Shown here: positions 25,387 to 36,187 of the stretch, piece after piece
Layout of the letters: each line of letters begins with the position of its first letter
Numbering within the stretch: position 1 is the first letter of the stretch
NCBI GenBank assembly: GCA_928212115.1
Contig: CAKMRJ010005523.1
Location: 141,114,771 to 141,178,770, forward strand
DNA: 64,000 bases
Reading direction: 5' to 3'
From: Lactuca virosa
Taxonomy: Eukaryota > Streptophyta > Magnoliopsida > Asterales > Asteraceae
Position numbers and translations under genes: made by a program
The notes under the pieces: generated by a model
What the model was told of the DNA's origin: nothing
Database searches by the model: none
Seen by the model: the letters and a program-made list of their open reading frames with translations, nothing else

Positions 25387-26970
25387 TGATAGTTTCGTTT
25401 TTATTACTTCTTTTCATAGTTTATTTTTAGTTAAAACCATCTCATTTTAGTTAATCTTCATGCATATTTTCTCTTTTTATTATTTTTCTCCTTTGTCGGG
25501 TGCTTTCCAGTCTTTTGAGCTTATTTGCAGGATTTATCGAAGACTTTTTATTATTGGAGGCATTGAAGGAGTGCGGGACTGCTGGAGACTTGCAATTTGT
25601 TCATGGACTTGAAGTGGTGAAACTGGGCTTGGTGTCAACATAAACAAGAAAGCGCGCCAGACTTAAATTTCGGGCGGGACGACGAGAATTCGAGCTATAG
25701 AATATTAAAGGAGCATTGGAGCATCTTGGAAGAGCTTTGGAATGGCACAATTGGGCTATCAAGAACTTGCACAAATGGGCTGGAGCATAAATTGGAAGAT
25801 TGGGTCGGATGGTATTTGAAATGGGCCAAAGCATGCATTCAGCGTGACCCACGCGGTCCGCGTGAAGAGTGGAGAATTGAACCTGGTTTTGACTTGTTGA
25901 CCCTATTTGTGGAAGGTTGGTGGGTGGCTTTTAGCTACTTTTTGAATCCGGAAATGACCTCCTTTTACTGGAGATTTGAAGCATTTTTGGCATCATGAAC
26001 ACGTAGAGAAGAACTCCATTTTGCTCTCAAGAAGGATTTGGAAGAGTTGGATGATTTAGAAGATTGGTGTAATTTCTTTCTATCTTGCAACTAGAACAAT
26101 GTTTGGTATCATTAAACTCTCTTGTTTTTCTTCAATCTTAGCCATGTTAGGCTAAACTTCTTTTGGTTGACTTGGATGTAATTTCTTGAATGATTTGGTT
26201 ATTTTGAAGAAATCCATGAACTCGTGTTGAATGTCTATGATTATATTTTCTATGAAAACTTCCTTCATGTTTATATATCTCTAGTCATGAATAGTGATAT
26301 GTGAATGTTATTTTTGTTGGTTAAATTCTTGGCTAAGTAATGGGTCTTCAATTTAATAAGCAACAATTAGTTTAGATGTTTGTTTTCATTTCATTTAGAC
26401 TAAGAAAATATTTTCTCCATAGTGGTAATGAATGCAATAGATTACTCTTTGGATTTGGTGACTCTTAAAACCTAATGCTAATTGATTTTCACAAAATTGC
26501 ATGCTTCATTAGTTTTGTGACTTTGATTTAGGAAATGTGCTATGAGCTTCTCTAGTCATTTTAATACAAAAGAAGAGTTGAGGCAAGTTATGCTTATAAA
26601 TTTCTATAGCCAAGTTAGATTATAAAACACAAGTATTGCACCTTGGTATTCTCATGATTATTTAACCAAATGTTCAAGTGATGAAAATCCAAAGTCAACC
26701 ATCTTTATCTTATTGATTTTACATCAAACTTTGCTTTTGTTGAATTGTGTTTTTAAATCTTAGTGTAATTCTAGTTTTCTTTCAAACATATCAAAAGATC
26801 AAAACCCCCCAATTTTATTTTACTTTAGTTTTACAAGTAATTGTACAACAAGATTATCATAGAGCTAAAAAATTGAACCAATCTCCGTGGATACGATCCC
26901 TTTACCACTATACACTATTTTAGTGTGTAATATTTAGGGTTATTAATTTTGTTGGCCTTGACAACCACCA
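25387..26970 (+). repeat. Athila 3' LTR
   Basis: 1584 bp, the partner of 13807-15392, ending ACAACCACCA, followed by the GTTAA duplication. Confidence 0.97.
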
Positions 26971-26975
26971 GTTAA

Positions 26976-27298
26976 ACACTTAAAGGCTTAATACACTCAA
27001 GAATACAAGAAGGAACTCGTATTCCAAGTGCCTTAATCTTGATGGTGGATACTTGTAGAGAAGATCATGTTCTTTGATCTTTACATCTTCGTCAACACCC
27101 CAAAACCAAGTGGGTTCAAAGGCTTCAAAGGTTATCTCTAAAACATCCTATGGTTGTTTTTACTTCATTCTAACCTCTATAAATTGATCCATGATGGTTT
27201 GGTTTTGTTATGAACTAAAAATAAACTTGTCATTTTTAAAGTCTTCTGTTGCCGGTTTTTGTGAAAAACAAACTTATATTTCGTATCAAAACCCAACA
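26976..27298 (+). mobile_element. Copia 3' LTR, right piece
   Basis: Continues the copia LTR after the Athila insertion and ends CCCAACA at 27298, pairing with TGTTG at 13159. The next five bases, GTTTG, would be the copia element's target duplication; its partner lies outside the window. Confidence 0.75.
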
Positions 27299-28641
27299 GT
27301 TTGGACTGTCCTTTCAAGCATAATAGTGAGTCTAGAATCATAAAAATGCAATCTTGGGTCTTCATAATCTTCCATGCAAGGGTTTTGGAGGCTTAGAGTT
27401 GATTTTGAGTTAGGATCTTGGTGTCGGGCTCATTGTAGCCATGCATGGCCATAAAGTTTGCAACTTTATGGCTTTAGACGTTCCATTATGATTAGATTTG
27501 AAGTTTGGACATGAGATCCTAAGCTATTAAGACAATTGTTTGGAACTTGGTAAACAGCGAGCAAACGCCAGGCGTTTGCATGGGAATGCCCAACGTTCGG
27601 ACGCCAGGCGTCATAGGGTGGAACGTCAGGTGTTCTTAGTAGAAGCATAATGGATTGATTTTGGGCCTTGGGCTATTAGGGGTTTTGGGCTTAGTTTAGT
27701 TGGGTTTGTATATAAAGGGCAAAACGGTCTTTTTCCATCATCATGATGAGGAATGGATTACACCATGGGTTTGGGTTAAACCCTAATTATTGATTGGGCT
27801 TGTTTCTAGTTTTGGTTTAGCGTGAGGAGCAGTGTTCGCCGCGGATCGAGTGTGGTTTCAGTTATCATCAGTAGAGGTGATTTTTCCTCACTGTACTTAC
27901 GGGTCGAAGGCACCAAGACCGGCCCTTTGGATTGATATCTTGTTTTACCGTAAGTTGCTATGATGTAGTAATCTGTTAGATCTGTATCTTTGTATATAGG
28001 ATGTTGATATGATGTAGTGATCTGTTAGATCAGTATCCTGGTATATGGAATGTTAGCATGCGGTAGTGATCTTTAAATCTGCATGTTGTCTGATGTTTAT
28101 TTATATGTTTATTTGTTATGCGTATGTCGACATGTTGTGGTTGGTTGGGTTGAGGCGGACCTGCCTTGTGCTGAAGGCCAAGATACCCAGGGCGGTCCGG
28201 ATAGACTGTAGGCCATGCGAGGCGGTCAGTCAGGCCAAAGGCCCGGCAAAGCGGTCCGGATAGGTTGTAGGCCCTGCGAGGCGGTCTAGTCGTGCCAAAG
28301 GCTCGGGAGTAGTCCAGATAGGCTGAAGGCCCTGCGAGGCGGTCCAGTCAGGCTGAAGGCTCGGTTATGCATGTTATGTTGGATATGTTGTATGTGGTGG
28401 TACTTTGAGGAAACTTACTAAGCTTCGTATTTACAGTTTTAGTTTATTGTTTCATGTGCATCAGATGATTGTGGCAAGGCGAAGGTGTGACCGTACACAT
28501 CCTTGGTTTTACGGCTGACTGGATCTTGGGAGACTCTGATTTTAAATAATGTTTTGGAAACAATGGTTTTGTAAACACTTCTTTTAGTAAATTGGTTGTT
28601 TTGAAAAGTTTAAATTTCTTGTGATTTTTATGGATGTTACA
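27299..28641 (+). mobile_element. 3' portion of a Tekay/Del-like gypsy LTR, plus orientation
   Basis: Ends GGATGTTACA and is followed three bases later by an iMet-type primer site, so this is a 5' LTR read forward. TATATAAAG at about 27709-27717 is its TATA box. Its last 200 bp match, reversed, the starts of the LTRs at 2531 and 60773 (shared GCGAAGG, GTACACATCC, TTTTGGAAACAATGG). A CGGTCCGGAT/GGCCCTGCGAGG subrepeat lies at 28150-28370. The left part was separated by the copia insertion and is off-window. Confidence 0.85.
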
Positions 28642-28644
28642 AGT

Positions 28645-28656
28645 TGGTATCAGACC
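28645..28656 (+). other. Primer-binding site, initiator-tRNA-Met type
   Basis: TGGTATCAGACC, three bases after the LTR end. It is one base off the canonical TGGTATCAGAGC complement of plant initiator tRNA-Met. Confidence 0.85.
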
Positions 28657-30239
28657 CTTGGTTTGAGTGAATTGGAAGAACACCTGTGTGAATCCAGTCT
28701 CAAACTAAGGAAGTGCAAAGGTTTTAAAAAATGATTTTTCAAAATTGTTTTCAAAATAATCAAGAAAGGATGTGATGTGTACGATCAGTCGGAGCTAGTA
28801 AGTAGACCCCAAATTACCATACTGTTATTTGATATTATGATATGTTAGAACTGCATGCTAGTGACAGGCTAAGGATCTTTAGGAATTGCATGATAGAATT
28901 GTCTGATTATATGATGCATGATAGCCTAGGGTTCTTTCTTATATGAAATTGACATGACTACTATGGTCACTTAGTGTGTGCATCATAGTTGTACATAACA
29001 AAGATTCTATAGCCTGAGAATGTTTGATTTAGCTTTACTTCCTGTTCTTGTCTGATTAAGGGCTTAGAGTAGACTCAAGTATTCGATTGTCTATGGGATC
29101 CAGCGTTATGTATGATTAGCATGCACGAGTGGATGCAGGGTTGGTGGAAGTTTCATGAGTGGGTGCAGTTCATAGCGGGTCAGCGTGAGGAATGATTAGC
29201 CACTCTTGAGAGATGGAGGACATGAGGAATGATTAGCCAGTCGGCTCCTCTGCTCAAATGTTGCTTGTTTTGTGCTTTGTGGGACCCATATTGATGTGAG
29301 TTAACCATCAAATTAATATATTAAATTACATGCTATGAAGGTTAAATAATCTTAGAATGAATGACTTGGACCTATTGCGCAGCTCTTGTCTGAGTCCAAC
29401 CGTTGTAGAGTTGAGTCCTTTAGTCGAAAGATTATTTAAGCTCTGTTGCATGTAATTGTATTCATGAAGTGGTTAGCTGACATTAGTAGGTGTTCTTCAG
29501 CAGCTGATGGCAGGGGAGGTGGGGGGAATCCTAGGAGAGCCTAGGAAGTATTTTAGTGCGGTTATTTCGATGTTAAGCAGGTTTTGGGAGTATTATTATG
29601 TGTAGGTCTTAGAGGACCCGAGATGATTCTTGAGGAAAGTATGGATATGTGTGGAAGGTAGTATTGGGCCCATACTACTGGAAGCACAGGATCCATACTC
29701 GAATCGAGGAGAGTTTCGGGAATTCTAAGGGCTGGTCGGGAGAGATAGCATGGTTTGATGACATGATTCGTGGCAGTGGTTCCGTATCTGTCGATCTTTT
29801 GGTTATGGTTGCTCAGGCATGATGATGGGTCTGGTAATTGTTTTGGGCCCCAGTGGCGATATCAGTTTGGGTTGAATGGTGCAGACCTAGATGTGTTTGT
29901 TGGTTTTGAGGTCTCGAGGGTTTTGCTCGAGGTCGTGCACGCGGGACTCAAGAAGGAAACGATTGTTACGATCGGCTTAAATTTGGAAAGTGATTTATTA
30001 CCTACAAAAATCATGACTAAAATAAATAATCTCTCTAGTTTTCCTTAAATTTGGAAAGTGATTTATGAGATTAACATAATTTGTTGTTTTTTTTTCCTTT
30101 TTTATTGTTTGTGTTCTTACTATATTAATATACAAATATATGTAATTTATTGATGAACCAATAGAGAAAAAAGAAATTAATGTTACAATAAATGATTAAT
30201 TAAAAATAGAAGAATTTGATAATTTATAAGACAAAATTC
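28657..30239 (+). mobile_element. Leader region of the gypsy element, no gag visible
   Basis: Follows the primer site but has no coding frame that I recognise; the 92-codon frame at 29770-30048 shows no domain. It contains a diverged copy (about 29030-29105) of the triplicated block of the 9425 LTR. A 20-bp phrase, CTTAAATTTGGAAAGTGATT, is repeated at 29976 and 30044. The last 200 bp are very AT-rich and may already be the original flank of the carboxylesterase gene. The rest of this gypsy element is missing. Confidence 0.5.
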
Positions 30240-30377
30240 GAGAAATAACCAAAAAGGCGGGTTGGTTTGAAGAAAATAACCAAGGAATACATATTTTGGA
30301 AAATGACCAAAGGATCCGCAGAGCACCATCTGCGGATCCATTAAAGGCTTTGCGGATCTTCTACAGCTCTGCGGAAT
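30240..30377 (+). repeat. Left terminal inverted repeat
   Basis: Starts GAGAAATAACCAAAAAGG and ends CAGCTCTGCGGAAT. It aligns along its whole length, reversed, with the right end, differing by a handful of substitutions and small indels. It contains a perfect 10-bp inverted repeat, GATCCGCAGA-gcacca-TCTGCGGATC (30313-30338). Confidence 0.88.
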
Positions 30378-30644
30378 CTTTGTTTTTTGATTTTTTTATT
30401 TTTTTTTTCATTTTTTTTTGCGTTCATTTTCGTTTATTAATATTAATTTTTTTTAAATACACTAATACCTTATGTGATTATGTAAATAATTTGACATAAA
30501 AGGTTAAAAATAATTAACTTATGTTTAATATTAGTCCACAAAACTGTTTGAGAATCCACAGAACTGTTATCAGCGGATCAGTGTATAAATTGTCATACCG
30601 GTTAAATATTGTATCAACTCACCCCGGTATTGAAAAATATAGAA

Positions 30645-31079
30645 ATGGCCTCCAATGCACCAACTTCTACGAATGCAACATCGTCGTCCGATACTCCACG
30701 TCCATGGACGACAAGAGAGGTGATGGTTATAATACGATGTTGTTTGAACATTTTTGAAGGTGTAACAACAATGGTTACCCCTGATTACCTTGGAGGTGAT
30801 GAATGGACCCGCATAACAGGTATGTTCAACCTCTCATTTGGACAAGGAGAATATCGGGTACAAGTAGATATTCTTAGTAAGTGGATGGAGTTAAAGAACG
30901 AAATCACATGGTTCAATCGATGGTATCATCATCTTAAAAATAGTAGTAATTATTATTACTCAAACGAGGAAGCTCTCGTAGAAATGATTTTAGATCATTA
31001 CGTTTTCGAGCATGAGGGAAAAGACTTCGAGTATGTGGACGCTTGGAATCTAGTTAAGAACCACCAGTATTTCATGTAG
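30645..31079 (+). CDS. Small SANT/trihelix-like protein (copy A)
   Basis: 144 residues from ATG 30645 to TAG 31079. A serine/threonine-rich start is followed by the SANT-like opening PWTTREVMVI, a second tryptophan (DEWTRITGMF) and a third helix region YRVQVDILSKWMELK. The C-terminal part is acidic and aromatic (FEHEGKDFEYV). Such single-domain Myb/SANT proteins occur beside plant DNA transposons and probably bind DNA. It is paralogous to the minus-strand protein at 31350-31688: P-W-(T/S), YR-x2-VDI-x2-KW-x-ELK and the (D/E)FE tail line up. No intron is needed. It lies directly inside the left terminal repeat. Alternative upstream starts in the frame are not ATG. Confidence 0.7.
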   Translation: MASNAPTSTNATSSSDTPRPWTTREVMVIIRCCLNIFEGVTTMVTPDYLGGDEWTRITGMFNLSFGQGEYRVQVDILSKWMELKNEITWFNRWYHHLKNSSNYYYSNEEALVEMILDHYVFEHEGKDFEYVDAWNLVKNHQYFM

Positions 31080-31349
31080 AAGGGGTTTTTATGTGAAATG
31101 TTTTATGTAATATGTTTGCTACTGATGTATGTTTTCCATATATTTGTACAGTTTTGTATTTTATGTTCTATGGAATAAAGTAGAAGTTAACTCAATTGGT
31201 TTCGTAAATAACCTAATACAAACCAAATACATATAAATAACGTAATACAAACCGGTGCATATAAATAACCTAATAAAAACAAACTACATTAAAATATCCT
31301 TCTACAAACGCAATACAAATTAAAAATACGGGAGATCTTTTAAGAGATT
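31080..31349. other. Spacer between convergent SANT genes
   Basis: AT-rich, serving as 3' flank of both genes. It holds three imperfect copies of AAATAACCTAATACAAACC (31203-31285). No gene seen. Confidence 0.6.
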
Positions 31350-31688
31350 CTAAGGGCCTTCAAACTCGAATTCTAACCCGTCACTAATGGATATGTATTC
31401 CGCTTTCACCGCGTCCAGGATGACTTCCTCATCTTCATTCGGAAGTGCGTCATCAATTTTGGTATAAAGATTGTTGAAAACCAAGACTTTTGTTTTTAAT
31501 TCATACCATTTTGCTGTGATGTCAACGGTGTTGCGGTAGTTTTCTGGGGCAGTTTGAGGGTCAGCGTTGAAGGCATAAGTTAAACGGGTCCAATAACTTG
31601 GATCATTCACCCTGGTGGTCTCGTGGATATTAATATATGCACGAGTTAAACGGAGGTTATCCTCAGCGCTCCATGGTATGGAAGCCAT
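31350..31688 (-). CDS. Small SANT/trihelix-like protein (copy B)
   Basis: 112 residues on the minus strand, ATG at 31688. It starts MASIPWSAEDNLRLTRAY, with the SANT first-helix tryptophan, then SYWTRLTYAF and YRNTVDITAKWYELKTKV, and ends with the acidic tail DGLEFEFEGP. This is close to a family of short Myb/SANT proteins in plant genomes that are linked to transposons. It converges with copy A across a 270-bp spacer; the two share architecture but little overall identity, so the duplication is old. The frame is complete and unbroken. DNA binding is inferred from the fold only. Confidence 0.72.
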   Translation of the reverse strand: MASIPWSAEDNLRLTRAYINIHETTRVNDPSYWTRLTYAFNADPQTAPENYRNTVDITAKWYELKTKVLVFNNLYTKIDDALPNEDEEVILDAVKAEYISISDGLEFEFEGP

Positions 31689-31734
31689 TATGACGGAAAA
31701 TATGAGGGTTAATTGGTAAAGTGATTTTATATTA

Positions 31735-31940
31735 CTTATTCCGCAAAGTTGTTTGGTAATCCGCAGAGCTGGTTGTCAGTCATTTTTTTTATTCCCTAAT
31801 AGTTCTGCGTATTCCCTAACAGTTATGCATGCAGAGGTGTACACTGATCCGCAAAGGTGTATACTGCTCCTTAGAGGTGTGCATAGATCCGCAGAGGTGT
31901 ACACTGATCCGCAGAGGTGTGCAATGATCCACAGAAAACA
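31735..31940. repeat. TCCGCAGAG iteron cluster between divergent genes
   Basis: At least six copies of (GA)TCCGCAGAGGTGTACAC or near variants (CCGCAAAG, CCACAG) in 200 bp, in the shared upstream region of SANT copy B (minus) and the GRF gene (plus). The same word is in both terminal repeats and at 35790-35870. Possible protein-binding iterons or promoter elements. Confidence 0.75.
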
Positions 31941-32024
31941 GTTCTTATGTGGTTAAGTGATGTGTCAAAAACCCCGATTTGGACCTCATTCATTTCTTTC
32001 TTACCCCTTCGATTCTTCAACACA

Positions 32025-32583
32025 ATGTCTATGAGCTCGTCCAATGCAAGAAACCGCCTCCAAGTTGCTCGTGTGTTTGTTAAAGACAATGTTAACAAGT
32101 GTGATTACAATGTTCCAGCTAAGGAACGAACATGTTGGAAACTCACTAACCCCGACAGACGTTTTTGGAACTGAAACAACAGCTTGGTAAGCTTCATTTC
32201 TAAAAATACATGTACGATCGCGATTGTTTAAAATACATCTTGGGTGATTAGTCATTGTGTTTTGATGTTTTATTCATGTGGGTTTGATACAGACAAGACC
32301 GAGGAAATGTGATTACTTTGAATGGAAAGATGTTGCACTCGAAGATGGTTACTACAAAAACCTCATCTATTCCATGAAGCAACAGTTGGATTCCAAAGAG
32401 GATCTTGGTGTCATAAAAAACTTGAGGACTAAGAATGTTGAGTTGGAGTTTCTCCTGAGTAAGGAGAAGAGTCTAGTGGCAAGCATGGAGAAGGGGATGT
32501 GTGATTCCAAGAAGAGCATACGTATGTACAAGTTGTTGGTAGTTGTTCTAATTGTTGGGTATCTCATGTTTGTTTTGTTTTAA
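32025..32583 (+). pseudogene. GRF-type zinc finger protein with C-terminal anchor (nonsense in the finger)
   Basis: Two exons: 32025-32186 and 32293-32583, with a GT donor at 32187 and CAG acceptor ending 32292. Exon 1 encodes the GRF zinc finger (KCDYNVPAKERTCWKLTNP, then DRRFWN). Codon 50, exactly where the last zinc-ligand cysteine is expected, is TGA (32172-32174), so the finger is cut. Exon 2 reads TRPRKCDYFEWKD, a heptad-rich helical stretch and a hydrophobic C-terminal helix (YKLLVVVLIVGYLMFVLF), a likely tail anchor. This layout is common in plant GRF proteins of unknown role, which are often transposon-linked. A real TGA makes this a pseudogene; a sequencing error would restore an intact gene of about 150 residues. 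Confidence 0.7.
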
Positions 32584-32594
32584 TAGGTGTAGTT

Positions 32595-32692
32595 GTATGT
32601 AAATAACACAATCAAAATCTACTATTCCAAATAACACAATCAAAGTATACTATTCCAAATAACACAATCAAAATCTACTATTCCAAATAATT
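32595..32692. repeat. Short ~30-bp tandem repeat
   Basis: Three copies of AAATAACACAATCAAAATC with TACTATTCC, between the 3' ends of the GRF gene and the Ulp1 gene. Confidence 0.75.
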
Positions 32693-33139
32693 TATGTCAT
32701 CCTATTACGGTAAGTAAATCCCGTATCTCTAGGTGATTGACGTGTCTCCACTGGTACACTCGATGCAAGCATTTCCATGAACATGCACACAAAAACTCCA
32801 CAATCTCCTCTTTCTCCTTCTTCTACTTTTTCCTGATGCGGCACATGTTTAGCTTTAACGAATTTCACATCAGTAGGTTTCTGTCTATTGGGAAAATGGG
32901 CCCAATATGATATGTGGTCTAGTTCACTTAATATACTATCTCCCAACGATTTGAAACTACCGTCACCCGCATATTTTTTAAAGAAACCACACCATTCAGC
33001 TGAATCATATATGCTCACTTTCCATGTAAGGAGATCCAAATCAGCCAAATACCAATGCAGTTGTGGTATGTTGATTGGAATTAAAACCTTCAAAAAAATG
33101 ATAAGTTATTAGATATATACATATTTTAATGTATGTATG

Positions 33140-33194
<55 letters not shown>

Positions 33195-35365
33195 TTACCC
33201 GATCAATATCCGTCCAATGTGGTCCATCAACCATTCCGGCTGCTATACGCCTCAAATAATGTTGTTTCCCAGGTTCCAAAATCGTGCCTTCAGGGTTAAT
33301 AATCGTCCACCTACCATTCGACGGACTTATTTCCTTGAGCAGGGACGACCAGATAACCAAATGCTGCGTGTTAGAAAAAAAAATTCATTTTGAACAATTA
33401 ATTATCTAACACTTTTTGTAATATAAAATAAGGGATGTGTGTTACCTCAAAGAGAAACCATCCAGAGCCAATACCAAGTAAACTAGACCAAAATTCCCAA
33501 TTCATGTCAATACCTCTTAAAAGTCTATGCTCCACAAATACCGCCCCCATCTTCTTTCCCCACAATTTCCAAAATTCATCATCACAATCTGCATAATTGT
33601 CCAATAGTAATGGTATTTTTGCTACATTATTTTCCTTCTGCGATTTTTCCCTTTTCTGTTCTTCAATGGTTCCGTCGACGGAACCTACAAAATCAATATG
33701 TTAATTATATACTATATAAATAGAAATTACTTAATTTTATACATATGTGTAAGGCTCCCTACAAAATTTCGATTTCATTTTTATCCGCCCTTTAAACGGT
33801 GTAACTGTGTTATCATCAACTTCAACAACAAGCGGTGGCGTCTGCACATACGTATGGTCTGATTCGGGATCCAAACCACCAAAAAATGCTTCCCCCGCAT
33901 CCACATTTTCCATATCGTTCACACCAAATTGTTTATCTTTTTCCCAATTATCCATTCTATTCCCAAAGTGCTCGATTGTGGTTTTCAGTTCATTAACAAC
34001 GCCAAATAACTTGTCTATTTTACTGTCTTCTACAGGTCCGTGGTATGTTTCCTGAAAATGAGAGGCTGAGGTGTAATCTGCTCCCTGAAACTGAGACGGG
34101 TGAGGTGATGGAGACTGCTGCATAGGAGGACTCATTAGTTGCGGTGATGGAGACCGCTTCTTAGGAGGACTCTGTTGTTGCGGTGGCGACTGCACTTTGT
34201 CTAGAGTCCAACTTACATAACGCACAAAGAATGGCAAATGGATCTCAACAGGCGTTGGTTCAAAATCACGTGGGATGTTATTTTCCTGCAAAATTAATAA
34301 ATTAAATTTAAGTATATAAAATTGTTGTAATTTTTAACTATATATAATTAATATAAGGAATGTATAACTATACCACTGAAACGTCTAATATACGTAAACA
34401 TTGCTCGCAAGACAATTGTGTTTTTATTCTCCATGCCCTCATTCTTGGAATTTCATTTTCTGTGTGATGCGCAAACCTCAAAGCTTCAGGAAATGCCTCC
34501 AAAATCCATACCTATTATTACGACAAAAAATTATGCTTTGTCCAAACTTATAAGCACTTAAAAAATATAAGTAACTGCACCTAAAACTAACCTTAAACGG
34601 AAACTGAAAACCTAAAACTGTATACTTCATCGTCTTCATGTAACCCTCACCCTCATTATCTCGTAAATATCTAGAGATTTTACCAAACCATAATCGTAAT
34701 TGTGTTTCACTATACCTTCACAAATACGTACCCCATGCAAACCTATCGTACTCATTATACTTAATATAAATCATAAAGTATTTATAAATAAATAATAAAT
34801 AATAAATAATAAATTTAATACATGTTCCAATTATATTGACTATCGGCTAGCTCATACACTGCCGATGGAATGCATGTATTGTCGTCTCGTCCTATGAGAC
34901 CCCTCAACAAAAATATCATTTGCATAACCATTACCGCATCCTCATCGCTACACGTCGAGAATGCTGGCCCTTTTACGTAGTCTTCTAAATCTTTCAGCTG
35001 TAAATCTTCATCTCTCACATTAGGGAACAACCGATTCCTTAATGTTGAACTTCTGCTGACTTTTGTATTTATTATATCAACATACGGTCCAAATCTCAAA
35101 CCGCTAATCAAACAAAATTCTGTTTCACCATATTCAACCACCTTGCCTTGTAACTCGAACCAAAACCTCCTAGCCCTGGCTACCTCTATATCACGAACCT
35201 CATGCAACATCATCAAATGACAGAGCATCAGGTCACCATTCGGTGTGGGCATACCAATGAAGATCCCAAAAGCTGTCTCTCGAAATAATTCAAGTCGCCT
35301 ACTATTTAGTTTTGTAATGTACTTTTTCAACACAATCCCAAACGCCCCCTCTAAATGTACATTCT
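32692..35365 (-). CDS. DUF1985-Ulp1 (C48 SUMO-type protease) transposon gene, multi-exon
   Basis: Minus-strand gene with about seven exons: DUF1985 at 34815-35365 (LFRETAFGIFIGMP to FCLISGLRFG); about 34615-34760; about 34380-34510 (VWILEAFPEALRFAHHTENE); 33740-34287 (proline/serine-rich linker, then coiled coil); about 33445-33690; about 33197-33363; catalytic exon 32692-33087. Most junctions have visible GT-AG sites. The last exon holds the C48 triad: His in QLHWYLADLDL, Asp in VSIYDS and Cys in GDCGVFVCMF. Ulp1 enzymes remove SUMO or related tags; the role of transposon-borne versions is unknown. An in-frame TGA at 34718-34720, in the exon after DUF1985, probably breaks it. The first exon's start is not resolved. 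Confidence 0.75.
33145..33193. repeat. (TA)n microsatellite in an intron of the Ulp1 gene
   Basis: A TA run starting a few bases after the GTAAGT donor at about 33197. It makes spurious YIYIYI frames on both strands. Confidence 0.95.
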
Positions 35366-36187
35366 GCAGGCCATCCACGCAAACTATGTTGCAAAAGATT
35401 AAACATATATGCCAAAATTAAAAAAATAATACTGAAAACTCACTTTACATAGCATTATACTTTTATTTTTATAGCATTGTACTTATATATTGTTCTTTAA
35501 CAATTTTATGCAACAAAAATAACGTTTTTATAACAAATTTACATAATTTTACAGAAATGGTCCCATATATAGACTTATATTAGACGTTTTACATAAATGG
35601 TCCATTTTAATAATAATTATATAAATTTTCAATGTTTTTTTTTTTAAATTACATAAATAATTGGAAATTGATTTTAATATGCATATAATCAACATAAAAT
35701 GATCTAAATATTCAATGGTCCATTTTAAGAGATAATAATCCATTTTAAGAGATAACAATTATAGAGAATCGAAAAAAAATTAATAATTTCGCAGTGGGGT
35801 TTATCGTTCCGCAGAGGGCTCCTCTGCGGATCTGTTCTTGAGCAGAGGGCCTCTGCGGATCTGTTCTTGACGAAAACCACTGGAAAAAACAATTTCTTAA
35901 TTCTTCGACTAGAGTCCAATTCATATAATCAATTTCTACTTCCGAGTTTATACAAAGATTAGGAAAAAAATTTGAAATATTACTTGAGTTCCATATCCAT
36001 CGGATAAGACATCAGACTGCAGCTGCTCCAGGAAGGCGAGACATTTTCCGTTCGACGTCCAGGAATCGAGTGTTATGCGAATCTACTGTTGCAATCTCCT
36101 TCTGCGGAACTGTGTAACGTAAAGGAGGGTATTTTTTTGAATTTACAAATTTACCCCTGTAATCCGCATAACACTCCATTCCACGCA
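35366..36187. other. AT-rich upstream region of the Ulp1 gene with TCCGCAGAG hairpin
   Basis: No convincing gene. At 35810-35870 there is CCGCAGAG-ggctc-CTCTGCGG, a perfect inverted repeat, followed by two more CTCTGCGGATCTGTTCTTGA copies. Another half-site is at about 36100. A first exon of the Ulp1 gene could lie here but I cannot place it. Confidence 0.55.

Larger units (their letters stand above)
13807..26970 (+). mobile_element. Athila-type Ty3/gypsy LTR retrotransposon (13.2 kb)
   Basis: Full-length element: LTRs at 13807-15392 and 25387-26970, exact 5-bp duplication GTTAA at 13802-13806 and 26971-26975, tRNA-Asp-type primer site, gag-protease-RT-RNase H-integrase in that order, a separate ATHILA-type ORF after pol, and a polypurine tract next to the 3' LTR. 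About 40 differences between the LTRs counted by eye (roughly 97-98 % identity) indicate a fairly recent insertion, yet pol has two frameshifts and five in-frame stops, so it cannot make its own proteins. It lies in the 3' LTR of the copia relic. Confidence 0.97.
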
